Shown piece by piece: positions 9,429-17,624 of a stretch of DNA of 64,000 bases (positions are counted from its first letter, which is position 1; each line of letters starts with the position of its first letter). The notes below the pieces were generated by a model. The model did not search any database and had not been told where the DNA came from. It saw nothing but the letters and a program-made list of their open reading frames with translations. Origin of the DNA: Arthrobacter sp. SPG23 (GTDB lineage Bacteria; Actinomycetota; Actinomycetes; Actinomycetales; Micrococcaceae); NCBI RefSeq assembly GCF_000876655.1, contig NZ_JYCN01000011.1, positions 29,425 through 93,424 on the forward strand, written 5' to 3'. The translations under genes and the position numbers were made by a program.

Positions 9429-10619
9429 TCAGGAGCGGCGGATTCCCGCATGCTGGAAGACCAGTGCGGCCGCTCCGAGGGCCTCCGCCCGGTCCCCGAG
9501 CGACGACATCGTCAGTGTGGTGGTTTCGCCGATGACGGGCACTGCGTGGCGGACCAGGCCCCGCCTGATGGGGTCCAGGAGCAGGTCTCCCAGCCCCGCC
9601 AGGGGGCCGCCCACCACAATGACCTCGGGGTTGATCAGGTTGGCCACGTTCCCGAGTGCACGGCCAACGGCCAGCCCTGCGTCGTCTATGACCCGGAGGG
9701 TTGCGGAGTCCCGGTCCAGCGCCTTGCGGACGATGTCCTCGGCGCTGAGCGGCTTCTCCTCGCCGCGGCCCAGGAGTTCGATCATGGTTGTAGTGGAAGC
9801 AATGGTTTCCAGGCACCCCCGGTTTCCGCAGCGGCAGATGAGGCCGTGTTCATGGATGGTGGCGTGGCCGATTTCGCCGGTAATGCCCACGTTGCCGTAG
9901 TACGGGGCGCCGTTAAGGATCAGTCCGGCACCGATGCCCGAGCCGATCTTGAGGAACATCAGGTTGCTGATGCCGCTGTGAGGCCCCCACGTGACCTCGG
10001 ACAGGGCGCCGAGGTTGGCGTCGTTGTCAACAAACACTGGGAAATTCAGGGTGTCTTCAAGGTGCTGCAGGATATTGATGCCCACCCACTCGGGGAGGAT
10101 CGCGCCCTGCGCCACGGTGCCCGTCCGGCGGTCGATCGGTCCGGGGATTCCGACGCCGGCGCCCACCACGGCGCTGCGTTCGACGCCGCTTTCGTCCAGC
10201 AGTTTGGCAAGGAGTTCGACGGCGGCACGGATGCCTTCGTCCGCGTGATGGCCCAGCGGCAGCAGCACCGATTCCTCGGCGATGATGTGGTAGCTCAGCG
10301 TCGCGAGGACCACCCGGAGGTGCCGGCGGCCGAAGTCGATGCCAACGGCAACGGCGCCGTTGCTGTTGAGCCGGACATTCAGTGCCCGCCGGCCGGAACT
10401 GGTGATCGGTTCCGTGGACGCCAGCCCGGCGTCCTGCATGATTTTGACGATGTTGGAGACCGTTGCCGTGGACAGGCCGGTCTGCCGGGCGAGTTCAGCC
10501 TGGGTTGACGGACCGTTCAGCAGGCACTCGATGATCCGTTGCTGGTTCAGGTGCCTCAATGCGGACTGTGAACCAGGGTTCTTGGTTCGGCTCCTCGTTG
10601 AGCGCGGTGTTGAGGGCAT
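9429..10619 (-). CDS. ROK-family transcriptional regulator
   Basis: 396 residues. N-terminal winged helix-turn-helix (HLNQQRIIECLLNGPSTQAE, then LARQTGLSTATVSNIVKIM, about residues 22-62), followed by an actin-like ROK domain with GIDFGRRHLRVVL, VGAGVGIPGPID, DNDANLGALSE and the zinc-binding CRCGNRGCLE motif. Such proteins are repressors relieved by a sugar or sugar phosphate. It sits directly upstream of mmsA on the same strand and shares a candidate operator with it, so control of the importer and of itself is a good inference. XylR/NagC-like in layout; the inducer is not identifiable. Confidence 0.9.
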   Translation of the reverse strand: MPSTPRSTRSRTKNPGSQSALRHLNQQRIIECLLNGPSTQAELARQTGLSTATVSNIVKIMQDAGLASTEPITSSGRRALNVRLNSNGAVAVGIDFGRRHLRVVLATLSYHIIAEESVLLPLGHHADEGIRAAVELLAKLLDESGVERSAVVGAGVGIPGPIDRRTGTVAQGAILPEWVGINILQHLEDTLNFPVFVDNDANLGALSEVTWGPHSGISNLMFLKIGSGIGAGLILNGAPYYGNVGITGEIGHATIHEHGLICRCGNRGCLETIASTTTMIELLGRGEEKPLSAEDIVRKALDRDSATLRVIDDAGLAVGRALGNVANLINPEVIVVGGPLAGLGDLLLDPIRRGLVRHAVPVIGETTTLTMSSLGDRAEALGAAALVFQHAGIRRS

Positions 10620-10648
10620 GCAATGAAGCGTGCACCATCTGCACCGTT

Positions 10649-10669
10649 GTAGTCAAGAAGTTAACGCAA
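10649..10669 (-). promoter_or_regulatory. second copy of the candidate ROK operator
   Basis: Core GTCAA-N4-TTAAC, 17 of 21 positions identical to the element at 9388-9408. Read on the minus strand it contains TTGACT (10651-10656), a possible -35 for the ROK gene 32 nt downstream. This suggests autoregulation. Confidence 0.6.
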
Positions 10670-10689
10670 GGATGATCGCGGTAAGGCCC

Positions 10690-10718
10690 GTGACGGTTGC
10701 CCCTTCCGGGGTTACTAT
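10690..10718 (+). promoter_or_regulatory. promoter of the CE4 deacetylase gene
   Basis: GTGACG (10690-10695), 17-nt spacer, TACTAT (10713-10718), 43 nt before the chosen ATG. Fits a sigma-70-type promoter with one mismatch in the -35. Confidence 0.5.
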
Positions 10719-10761
10719 CAGGAAAGGCCCATCCGGGCACTCCCACGATCGGGGGCTGGAC

Positions 10762-12186
10762 ATGAAGCCTCACAGACTATTGACGGCCGTACTGGCCGCC
10801 ATCGCACTGATCCTCGGAAGTCTCAGCGCTGCCGGCACCGTGACGGCAGCGCAAATACCTGACGGGTACTACCTGCTGAAATATTCGGGAGTCATCTACC
10901 GGGTGAGCGACGGCGCCGAAATCCGCAGCATCACCTACGCGGAATGGGCCGCGGCCGGATTTCCCGCCCCCAGGCCGGCGCCCACCGATTACGTGAAGTA
11001 TTCTTGGACCCCCACCATCAGCGCAGTGACCTACTTCGATCCTGCCAACAGCGATTCATGGCTCTGGGAGGCCCTCGACTATGCGTCATGGCAAAGGGCG
11101 GGAGCGCCTGCACCGCGGGTAGTCCCGTACGTCGGGGGAAGCTACTTCTACCAGTGGGGCACTTCCACGCAGATCCTGGTTGAGGAGCCCGGCGGGGTAC
11201 GTCATGTGCTGAGCTACCCGGAGTGGGAGGCCTCCGGATTCCGAACGTTCGACCGCCGGCACAATGAGGGCTTCCTTAAACTCTCATGGACCAGCACAAT
11301 CGCCCGCATGTCAGACCTCGCCACCGGACAAGGCGCCCCCATCAGCTACGACCAGTGGCGTGAGCAGGCATTCCCCGCCCCGAGGGTGGTGAACCGGGTG
11401 ACAGGCGACCAGTTCTACCGCGAATATTCGAGCAGCACCATCTGGTACGCGGGTCCCACGGAATACCGGCCCATCACCTTTGCCGAATGGCAGGCAGCCG
11501 GCAGTCCGGCGCCGCTGGTTATCAATGTGCCCGCTACGTGGGGAGTTCCGGCCCAGTGGCGTGGTGTGGATCTTGAGCGGATTCAGACCACCCGCCCGGT
11601 TGTTGCCCTGACGTTCGACGCCGGGGCCTCGGACGCCGGCGTGGCGTCGATCCTGGACACCTTGGCACGGAACGACGTGGACGCCACGTTCTTTGTCACC
11701 GGAGCATTTGCCCGCAATTACCCGCGTGCGGTCCAGGCGATGGTTGCGGGTGGCCACCCGGTGGGCAATCACAGTGACACCCATCCCGACTTCACCACCT
11801 TGACCAACGCACAAATAATGGCCGAACTCGCTGCTGCTGACGGTGCGGTCAAGGCAGCGGCCGGCCGTGCCACCGTGCCGTTGTTCCGGTTCCCCTTCGG
11901 CGCCCGGACTCCGGCCGACACCGCCGTCGTCAACGACGCCGGTTACGTGGCGTTCCGCTGGACAGTCGATTCACTGGGGTGGCAGGGCACCAGTGGCGGC
12001 CGCTCCGTGACGTCCGTGCGGGACCGCGTCCTTGCCGCGGCGACTCCCGGTGAGATCGTTCTGATGCACGTCGGTGCCCATCCAACCGACGGGTCAACCC
12101 TGGACGCCGACGCGCTACCGTCGATCATCGAGGGCCTGCGTGCGCGCGGGTACGAATTCGTCAGCCTCTCCTCGCTGGTGCCCTGA
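10762..12186 (+). CDS. exported polysaccharide deacetylase (CE4/NodB) with N-terminal aromatic repeats
   Basis: 474 residues from the ATG at 10762; the open frame reaches back to 10630 but the signal peptide (MKPHRLLTAVLAAIALILG, cleavage near residue 30) starts here. Residues 36-255 hold five repeats of about 40-45 residues, each ending in a pattern like YAEWAAAGFPAPR (aromatic-x-x-W, then Pro-Ala-Pro). Residues 278-474 are a NodB deacetylase domain: TFDAGAS (284-290), NHSDTH (336-341, the metal-binding HxxxH), RFPFGAR and a C-terminal LMHVGAH. The first Asp of the usual TFDDG is kept but the second, normally a metal ligand, is Ala. Likely removes acetyl groups from peptidoglycan or chitin-like polymers at the cell surface; the repeats may bind the wall. 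Confidence 0.85.
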   Translation: MKPHRLLTAVLAAIALILGSLSAAGTVTAAQIPDGYYLLKYSGVIYRVSDGAEIRSITYAEWAAAGFPAPRPAPTDYVKYSWTPTISAVTYFDPANSDSWLWEALDYASWQRAGAPAPRVVPYVGGSYFYQWGTSTQILVEEPGGVRHVLSYPEWEASGFRTFDRRHNEGFLKLSWTSTIARMSDLATGQGAPISYDQWREQAFPAPRVVNRVTGDQFYREYSSSTIWYAGPTEYRPITFAEWQAAGSPAPLVINVPATWGVPAQWRGVDLERIQTTRPVVALTFDAGASDAGVASILDTLARNDVDATFFVTGAFARNYPRAVQAMVAGGHPVGNHSDTHPDFTTLTNAQIMAELAAADGAVKAAAGRATVPLFRFPFGARTPADTAVVNDAGYVAFRWTVDSLGWQGTSGGRSVTSVRDRVLAAATPGEIVLMHVGAHPTDGSTLDADALPSIIEGLRARGYEFVSLSSLVP

Positions 12187-12332
12187 CAGCCCGGGCGCAA
12201 TGCCCGCCGCTGACTTTCCGCGGGTCAAAATATCCCGAGAGCCGTCCGCGGCGCCTCGGTACGCTGGACGAAGACCGGGAAACACCGGCGACCGGAACGA
12301 CCCGGACCTGACTGAGGAATACGGAGGCAAAG

Positions 12333-13232
12333 GTGCTCCTGGCACTCCTGCAGGCGAACGCCGCCGTACTTGATGTGGAAGCCAACTGTGCAGCGGTGGA
12401 TGACGCCGCCCGGACGGCGGCCGCCGCCGGGGCCCGCGTGCTGCTCACCCCGGAATTGTTCCCGGTGGGCTATGCGCCACTCCGGGTCCGGGCGGGACTG
12501 GATCCAGCCAGGCTTCCGTCCATCCGCCGGAATCTGGCCGGCATCGCGCGGCGGAACCGCATCGCGCTGGTCTACAGCCTGCCGGCCGTCACCGCAGACG
12601 GCCGGTGGCAGATCACGTCCACCATGGTGGACCGGGAGGGCGGTGAACTGCTGAACTACGCCAAGGTGCACCTGTTCGGTGCGGAGGAGCGCCAGGCGTT
12701 CAGCCCTGCAACCGAACCCCCCGCCGTCGTGGATTTTCACGGAATCAAGACGTCCATGGTGATCTGTTACGACGTCGAATTCCCCGAAGCGGTGCGCGCC
12801 GCCGCAGTCCGCGGCGCCGAACTGCTCCTGGTCCCCACGGCCCTGGCTCAGGGGTTCGATTCCGTCCCGCAGGTCCTGCTGCGGGCCCGGGCGCTGGAGA
12901 GCCAGCTGACCGTGGCCTACGCAAACCATGCAGGGGAGGAGGACGGCTGTGAATTCCTGGGCGGCAGCGTGATAGCCGGGCCGGACGGCTCCCTGTTGGC
13001 CGCGGCCGGTCCGGCGCCGGAGCTTCTGTACGCGGAAGTATCCGCAGCCAGCGCGCGCGACGCCCGGGAGGGAGTGCCGTATCTCCGGGAGCGCCGGCCG
13101 GACCTCTACCGCGACTGGGAATCGCGCGGCCCGGGGGCGGAAGCAGGATCAGTATCGGCAACAGGAATAGCGGCGACGGCGGGGCCGGCGGCACCCGGGG
13201 GAGCAGCTGCCGGGGTTTCGTCCACGTACTGA
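12333..13232 (+). CDS. davA: carbon-nitrogen hydrolase, probable 5-aminopentanamidase (DavA-like)
   Basis: 299 residues, GTG start with GGAGGC ribosome site 5 nt upstream. Nitrilase fold with the catalytic triad readable as Glu41 (PELFP), Lys111 (NYAKVHLF) and Cys145 (VICYDVEFPE). The stretches HLFGAEERQAFSP, LICYD-type elbow, RARALESQ and VIAGPDGSLLA agree with Pseudomonas DavA, which hydrolyses 5-aminovaleramide to 5-aminovalerate. The davB-like gene at 17621 supports this over general amidase roles. The last ~30 residues are an Ala/Gly-rich tail that overlaps, on the opposite strand, the 3' end of the pucR gene by 127 bp. Confidence 0.75.
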   Translation: MLLALLQANAAVLDVEANCAAVDDAARTAAAAGARVLLTPELFPVGYAPLRVRAGLDPARLPSIRRNLAGIARRNRIALVYSLPAVTADGRWQITSTMVDREGGELLNYAKVHLFGAEERQAFSPATEPPAVVDFHGIKTSMVICYDVEFPEAVRAAAVRGAELLLVPTALAQGFDSVPQVLLRARALESQLTVAYANHAGEEDGCEFLGGSVIAGPDGSLLAAAGPAPELLYAEVSAASARDAREGVPYLRERRPDLYRDWESRGPGAEAGSVSATGIAATAGPAAPGGAAAGVSSTY

Positions 13233-14797
13233 AGGGCAAACCAGAGCTCCGCCCGCACCTGGGCCAGGTTGAGGTCGGTGTCCAGGAGTTCGGCCAGAGC
13301 GTTGATCTGGCGGCGGACGCTGTTGCGGTGCAGGCCCATGGCTTTCGCCGTGGCGTCCCAGCTCCCGTTCTCGCCCAGCCATGTCCGCAGCACCGCCAGC
13401 TGGGCGTCCCGCCGCTCGGGATCCTCCTGGCCGAGGACAGGTTCCAGCAGCCGGGCCGCAAGCATGGTGCCGGCCTCGCGGCCGAGAAGCCCGGCCACGG
13501 ACCAGGTCACCTCATCCACCCGGGCGCTCCGGCCTGTTGCCTGCACCCGCGCGCGCAGGGAGGTGGTCCGCTGGTACGCGGAAGCCAGGCCCGGGAACTC
13601 CGTGGCATCCCCGACCACCAGGCGCCAGCCGAGCGCCTCCGTCTCGGCGAGCAGTGCCTCGTCCACCTTGAGGCGGGTGATGGCGGCAAAGCCGTAATCG
13701 GTGATCTCCACCAGCTTGGTGTCGAACATCCGCCGCCACTGCAGAAGTTCCCGCACGGGGCTTTCGCCCGCAGGGCCGCCAGTGTCCGCCTTCACGCCCT
13801 GGACAACCCGCAGGGGTGCCGAGCGCGTGGAGGAGATGCTTTGCGCGAGGAGGTCTTTGAGGCCGTTGACGTGCTTCGTGCCGCCTGAGGCCACGGTTTC
13901 CGGGTGCAGCAGCAGCGCCGTCGCCAGCTGGCTTGGTGCCAGCGAGCCGCTGGTCCTCTGCCGCATGAGCAGTTCCAGTAGCCCGACGACGGAGGACACC
14001 ACGCTGTTCTGCGCCGCGGTGAGCGGACCGTCGGAGCCCAGGACCAGCGCGCCGAGGTTGGCGTCCCGGGTGCTGCGGAGCGGATGGCCGAACACCACCG
14101 TGGACCCCGGTTCCTCAAGCTGCTCCATCTCCACCCGGGGGCCGCTGCCGGCCAGCAGCCGTTTCAGCAGCGGCTGCAGGGCGGAAAGTTCGACGGCGGT
14201 GCCAGCGGCCCGGGCGCGGACCCGGCCGTCGGCACCGACCAGGAGCGCCCAGGCCGGAACCCGCTGCACCAGTGCCGCCAGCAGCTCGTGTTCCGGCCTG
14301 GCCGAGAGGACCGCCCGCATCAGCTGCCGGTTGGTGTCCGCCAGCTGCCGGAACACCCGGGCGTTGTCCGACTCCAGCAGCTGCGAGAATTCCAGCCCGA
14401 TCGCGGCGAACGGAACCGTCCTGGGGAACTCCACGAGGGTCAGGTTGTGGCGCCGGCAGGCCTCGACCACGGCTTCAGGGACGGCGTCGAAATACGGTTC
14501 CAGCCCGAACCCCAGCGCCCCCACCCCGGCGCCGACCAGCCGCTGCACATAGGCATCCACATTCTCCGCGCTGCCGCCGTCGCCGAGGAACGGCAGCCCG
14601 GCCGTGAGGATGAACTCACCGTCCAACAGGTACGGTGTGGGATCCTCCAGCTCGCTCGGTTCCACCCAGCGGAGCATCCCGGCGCCGTTGCCGCCGTCGT
14701 GGAGTATCTTCGGCCCCGTCGGCAGTTTGTTCAGGAACTGTTCCAGCGTGACGAAGCCGAGCTGCTCGGCGGTTGCCTCAGGCGCCAACGCGGGCAC
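13106..14797 (-). CDS. PucR-family transcriptional regulator
   Basis: 563 residues from the GTG at 14797, chosen because AGGAAG lies 4 nt upstream; this start overlaps the end of alr by 20 nt, so the two are translationally coupled. Residues about 10-125 are the PucR N-terminal domain (VTLEQFL ... LDGEFILTAGLPF ... GVGALGFGLEPYF). A C-terminal helix-turn-helix (LGENGSWDATAKAMGLHRNS near 490-510) precedes an ELW/F segment typical of PucR. The C-terminal ~40 residues are an Ala/Pro tail antisense to davA. PucR proteins often activate amine or purine catabolic genes; here the probable targets are the davA, APC permease and davB genes around it. Confidence 0.85.
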   Translation of the reverse strand: MPALAPEATAEQLGFVTLEQFLNKLPTGPKILHDGGNGAGMLRWVEPSELEDPTPYLLDGEFILTAGLPFLGDGGSAENVDAYVQRLVGAGVGALGFGLEPYFDAVPEAVVEACRRHNLTLVEFPRTVPFAAIGLEFSQLLESDNARVFRQLADTNRQLMRAVLSARPEHELLAALVQRVPAWALLVGADGRVRARAAGTAVELSALQPLLKRLLAGSGPRVEMEQLEEPGSTVVFGHPLRSTRDANLGALVLGSDGPLTAAQNSVVSSVVGLLELLMRQRTSGSLAPSQLATALLLHPETVASGGTKHVNGLKDLLAQSISSTRSAPLRVVQGVKADTGGPAGESPVRELLQWRRMFDTKLVEITDYGFAAITRLKVDEALLAETEALGWRLVVGDATEFPGLASAYQRTTSLRARVQATGRSARVDEVTWSVAGLLGREAGTMLAARLLEPVLGQEDPERRDAQLAVLRTWLGENGSWDATAKAMGLHRNSVRRQINALAELLDTDLNLAQVRAELWFALQYVDETPAAAPPGAAGPAVAAIPVADTDPASAPGPRDSQSR

Positions 14798-15986
14798 CGG
14801 CTTCCTGGTAGTCCGGGCACTCGTAGGCCCGCGGCAGGCGCGGGGCGATCCGGTTGATGATCTCGTCGCCGTGGCTGCCGATCGCCGCACCCCAGTCATC
14901 GGCGCTCGCCGCCCCGGTGCGCGGATCGCCAAATAGCACGGCTGTGTCACCAACGGCCACCCCGTTGGCATCCGGGCCCAGGTCCACCATGAACTGGTCC
15001 ATGCAGACCTTGCCGATCACCGGTACCCGGCGGCCGCCGAGGAGGATCAGGCTGCGGCCTGAAATGCCCTTGGGGATGCCGTCCGCGTAGCCCAGCGGTA
15101 TCAGCCCCAGGAACCGCGGCTCGTGCGTGATCGCCTGGTGCTCGTAGCTCACTCCGGTTCCGGCGGGCACTTTCTTGACCAGCACCACAGGCGCCGTCAC
15201 GGTCAGGGCGGGGCGCAGGCCGAAGTCGGCCGGGGCCAGGTGGTCCGCCGGCGCCAGCCCGTAGAAAGCCAGGCCGGCGCGCACCATGTCGAACGCGAAC
15301 TCGGGCCGGTCAAGGATATTGGCGGAACTCGAGACGTGCCGGAGTTCCGGTTCCAGGCCCGCTGCCCTGGCCGCGAGGACGGCTTCTTCAAAGGCGTCCA
15401 CTGCCGCCAGATTGGCCGGGTGCGCCGGAACATCGGCCCAGGCCAAGTGCGTCCAGACACCCCGCACCGAGAGGGTGCCGTCGCGCTCCGCCGCCCTGGC
15501 TGCGGCAACGAGCTCCGCCCAGTCCTCCGCCCGCGCTCCGCCGCGGCTCAGCCCTGTGTCGAGTTCAAGGTGGACGACGGCGGGACGGTCCAGCCGGCGG
15601 GCGATGCCGGCCACGACGTTGAGCTGGGCGACGCTGCCCAGCGAGACATCGACGTCGTACTCCAGCGCTTCCCGGATCGTCCCGCTCGAGGCCGCCGCGA
15701 GGTACAGCCAGGACAACACCGGGGCGGTGATCCCCGCCCGGCGCAGGGCGATCGCCTCATGAAGCTGTGCCGTTCCCAGCCAGTCCGCGCCGGCGGAGAG
15801 CGCCGCCCGGGCGACGTCAACGAGCCCGTGGCCGTAGGCGTTCCCTTTCACCACGGCCATGAAATGGGGTGCCGCGGACCGCTGGCGGAGGGTGCGGATA
15901 TTGTCCGAAATGGCCGAGAGGTCAACGCTGACCTGCCCGGTGAGAGCCGCGTTCTGCGGGCCTTCGATGTGTGCATTAAGTCTCAT
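14778..15986 (-). CDS. alr: alanine racemase family PLP enzyme
   Basis: 402 residues, full length for Alr. The PLP lysine is Lys47 in AVVKGNAYGHG; the C-terminal beta domain carries GTGVSYEHQAIT with the second catalytic Tyr, and CMDQFMVDLG. The ATG at 15986 is 8 nt after a TATAGT -10 box, so the mRNA is probably leaderless. Alanine racemase makes D-Ala for peptidoglycan, but this copy forms an operon with pucR and faces the permease and lysine oxygenase genes. A broad-specificity or lysine racemase feeding D-lysine into the pathway is an alternative that sequence alone cannot settle. Confidence 0.85.
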   Translation of the reverse strand: MRLNAHIEGPQNAALTGQVSVDLSAISDNIRTLRQRSAAPHFMAVVKGNAYGHGLVDVARAALSAGADWLGTAQLHEAIALRRAGITAPVLSWLYLAAASSGTIREALEYDVDVSLGSVAQLNVVAGIARRLDRPAVVHLELDTGLSRGGARAEDWAELVAAARAAERDGTLSVRGVWTHLAWADVPAHPANLAAVDAFEEAVLAARAAGLEPELRHVSSSANILDRPEFAFDMVRAGLAFYGLAPADHLAPADFGLRPALTVTAPVVLVKKVPAGTGVSYEHQAITHEPRFLGLIPLGYADGIPKGISGRSLILLGGRRVPVIGKVCMDQFMVDLGPDANGVAVGDTAVLFGDPRTGAASADDWGAAIGSHGDEIINRIAPRLPRAYECPDYQEAGARVGA

Positions 15987-15994
15987 GCCAGAAC

Positions 15995-16000
15995 ACTATA
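15995..16000 (-). promoter_or_regulatory. -10 box of alr-pucR (leaderless type)
   Basis: TATAGT on the minus strand, 8 nt before the alr ATG at 15986. No ribosome site can fit between, so transcription should start at or next to the start codon. No convincing -35 is visible. Confidence 0.55.
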
Positions 16001-16017
16001 GGGCAATTTGCACAACG

Positions 16018-16033
16018 GTGAGAGGTGGCTCAC
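16018..16033. promoter_or_regulatory. candidate operator GTGAG-N6-CTCAC between alr and the APC permease gene
   Basis: Perfect 5-bp inverted repeat with a 6-nt centre (AGGTGG) in the 99-bp divergent intergenic region, about 20 nt upstream of the alr -10. A plausible binding site for the PucR regulator or another dimeric factor; the link is inferred from position only. Confidence 0.4.
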
Positions 16034-16085
16034 AAACCTAAGCTGGTCCAGGGGAAAGCCGATAACTACTCACGAACGGACGTCA

Positions 16086-17624
16086 ATGATGACTGCGCCT
16101 ACACTCACCGGCCGGCCGCCGGCCGCTGCCCGCCGTCCGGGCCTTGCTGCTCAACTGCTGCGCCGCAAGCCGATCGGCCAGATGGTCAGCGAGGCCGACA
16201 ACGGCCACGGCGGCACCAAACTGGTCCGCAGCTTCGGAGTCCTGCAGCTGACCATGATCAGCGTGGGCGCCACGCTGGGAACCGGCATCCTGGTGATCCT
16301 CGGCGAATCCGTGCCTCTGGCCGGTCCCGCGATCTGGATTTCGTTCGCCATCGCCGGCCTGGCCGCCCTGCTCTCGGCCGTCTCCTACGCCGAAATGGCA
16401 GGTCTGGTGCCGGTGGCCGGTTCCAGCTACTCCTACACCTACGCCACCATGGGCGAAGGCATGGCGTGGATCTGCGGCTGGTGCCTGGTGCTCGAGTACG
16501 CCGTGTCGGTGGCGGCCGTGGCCGTCGGCGCCGGCCAGTACGTGAACGAAACCCTGGCAGTGTTCGGGCAGGTCCTGCCCGACGCCGTTTCGCAGCCGCC
16601 CGGTGACGGCGGCATCATGAACATCCCGGCCATTGTCATCGTGGTCCTGGCCACCATCCTGCTGGTCCGTGGGGCCCGGGAAAGCGCCTGGATCAACACC
16701 GCGATAGTAGTGGTCAAGGTGGCAATCCTCCTCTTCTTCTGCGCCGTGGCCTTCACTGCCTTCAACGCAGGCAACTTCGAGCCGCTCCTGCCGATGGGCG
16801 CCGCCGGCGTCTCCGCCGCCGCCTCCACCGTGTTCTTTTCCTACATCGGCTTCGACGCCGCCTCCACCGCCGGCGAGGAAGCCCGCAATCCCAAGCGGGA
16901 CCTGCCACGCGCCATCATGCTCTCCATGGTCATCGTCACCACCATCTACGTCCTCGTGGCTGTCGCCGCCATCGGCGCCCGTCCCTGGGGCTGGTTCGAC
17001 GGCACCGAAGCCGCGCTCGTGAAAATCCTCGAAGAAACCACCGGTCAGCCGTGGATCGCACTCGTCTTCGCCGTCGGCGCCGTACTGGCTATCGCCAGCA
17101 TCGTCCTGACCGTCCTCTACGGCCAGACCCGCATCCTGCTCTCCATGTCCCGCGACGGCCTGATCCCCAGGGTCTTTGGACGCGTGTCGACCCGCACCGG
17201 CACTCCGGTCGCAGGGACCCTGATCGTCGGCATCCTCGTGGCCCTCACCGCCGGACTGGTACCGCTCGGTGACCTGGCGGACGCCACCAGCATCGGCACT
17301 CTGTTCGCCTTCGCGCTGGTCAACGTGGCCGTCATCTACCTGCGCCGCAACCGTCCTGAACTCAAGCGCACCTTCCGCGTGCCGTTGTTCCCGCTGACCC
17401 CCATCCTCGGTGCCCTCATGTGCGCCTACCTCATGGCCAACCTCGGCGCCGACACCTGGGCGGTGTTCGGCATCTGGATGCTGGTGGGCCTCGCAGCCTA
17501 CTTCGGTTACGGCCGGAAGCACTCCAGGGTGGCGGCGCTGGGCCACGAGGAATACCGTGAACTGAGCGGGCGCCATGCTTCAACACTGTCCACCCCCGAA
17601 CCGACGAAGGCAGACCTTTCATGA
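16086..17624 (+). CDS. APC superfamily amino acid permease, probable lysine/amine uptake
   Basis: 512 residues from the ATG at 16086; a second ATG follows directly at 16089, and the frame is open back to 16008. About twelve membrane helices are predicted. The first helix region has the APC motif ISVGATLGTGILVILGE, and helix 6-8 includes FFSYIGFDAASTAGEEARNP, both characteristic of the cationic amino acid transporter (YfnA/CAT) branch. Divergent from alr and followed by davB, whose ATG overlaps its stop by 4 nt. Importing lysine or a related cationic compound is the best inference. Confidence 0.88.
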   Translation: MMTAPTLTGRPPAAARRPGLAAQLLRRKPIGQMVSEADNGHGGTKLVRSFGVLQLTMISVGATLGTGILVILGESVPLAGPAIWISFAIAGLAALLSAVSYAEMAGLVPVAGSSYSYTYATMGEGMAWICGWCLVLEYAVSVAAVAVGAGQYVNETLAVFGQVLPDAVSQPPGDGGIMNIPAIVIVVLATILLVRGARESAWINTAIVVVKVAILLFFCAVAFTAFNAGNFEPLLPMGAAGVSAAASTVFFSYIGFDAASTAGEEARNPKRDLPRAIMLSMVIVTTIYVLVAVAAIGARPWGWFDGTEAALVKILEETTGQPWIALVFAVGAVLAIASIVLTVLYGQTRILLSMSRDGLIPRVFGRVSTRTGTPVAGTLIVGILVALTAGLVPLGDLADATSIGTLFAFALVNVAVIYLRRNRPELKRTFRVPLFPLTPILGALMCAYLMANLGADTWAVFGIWMLVGLAAYFGYGRKHSRVAALGHEEYRELSGRHASTLSTPEPTKADLS

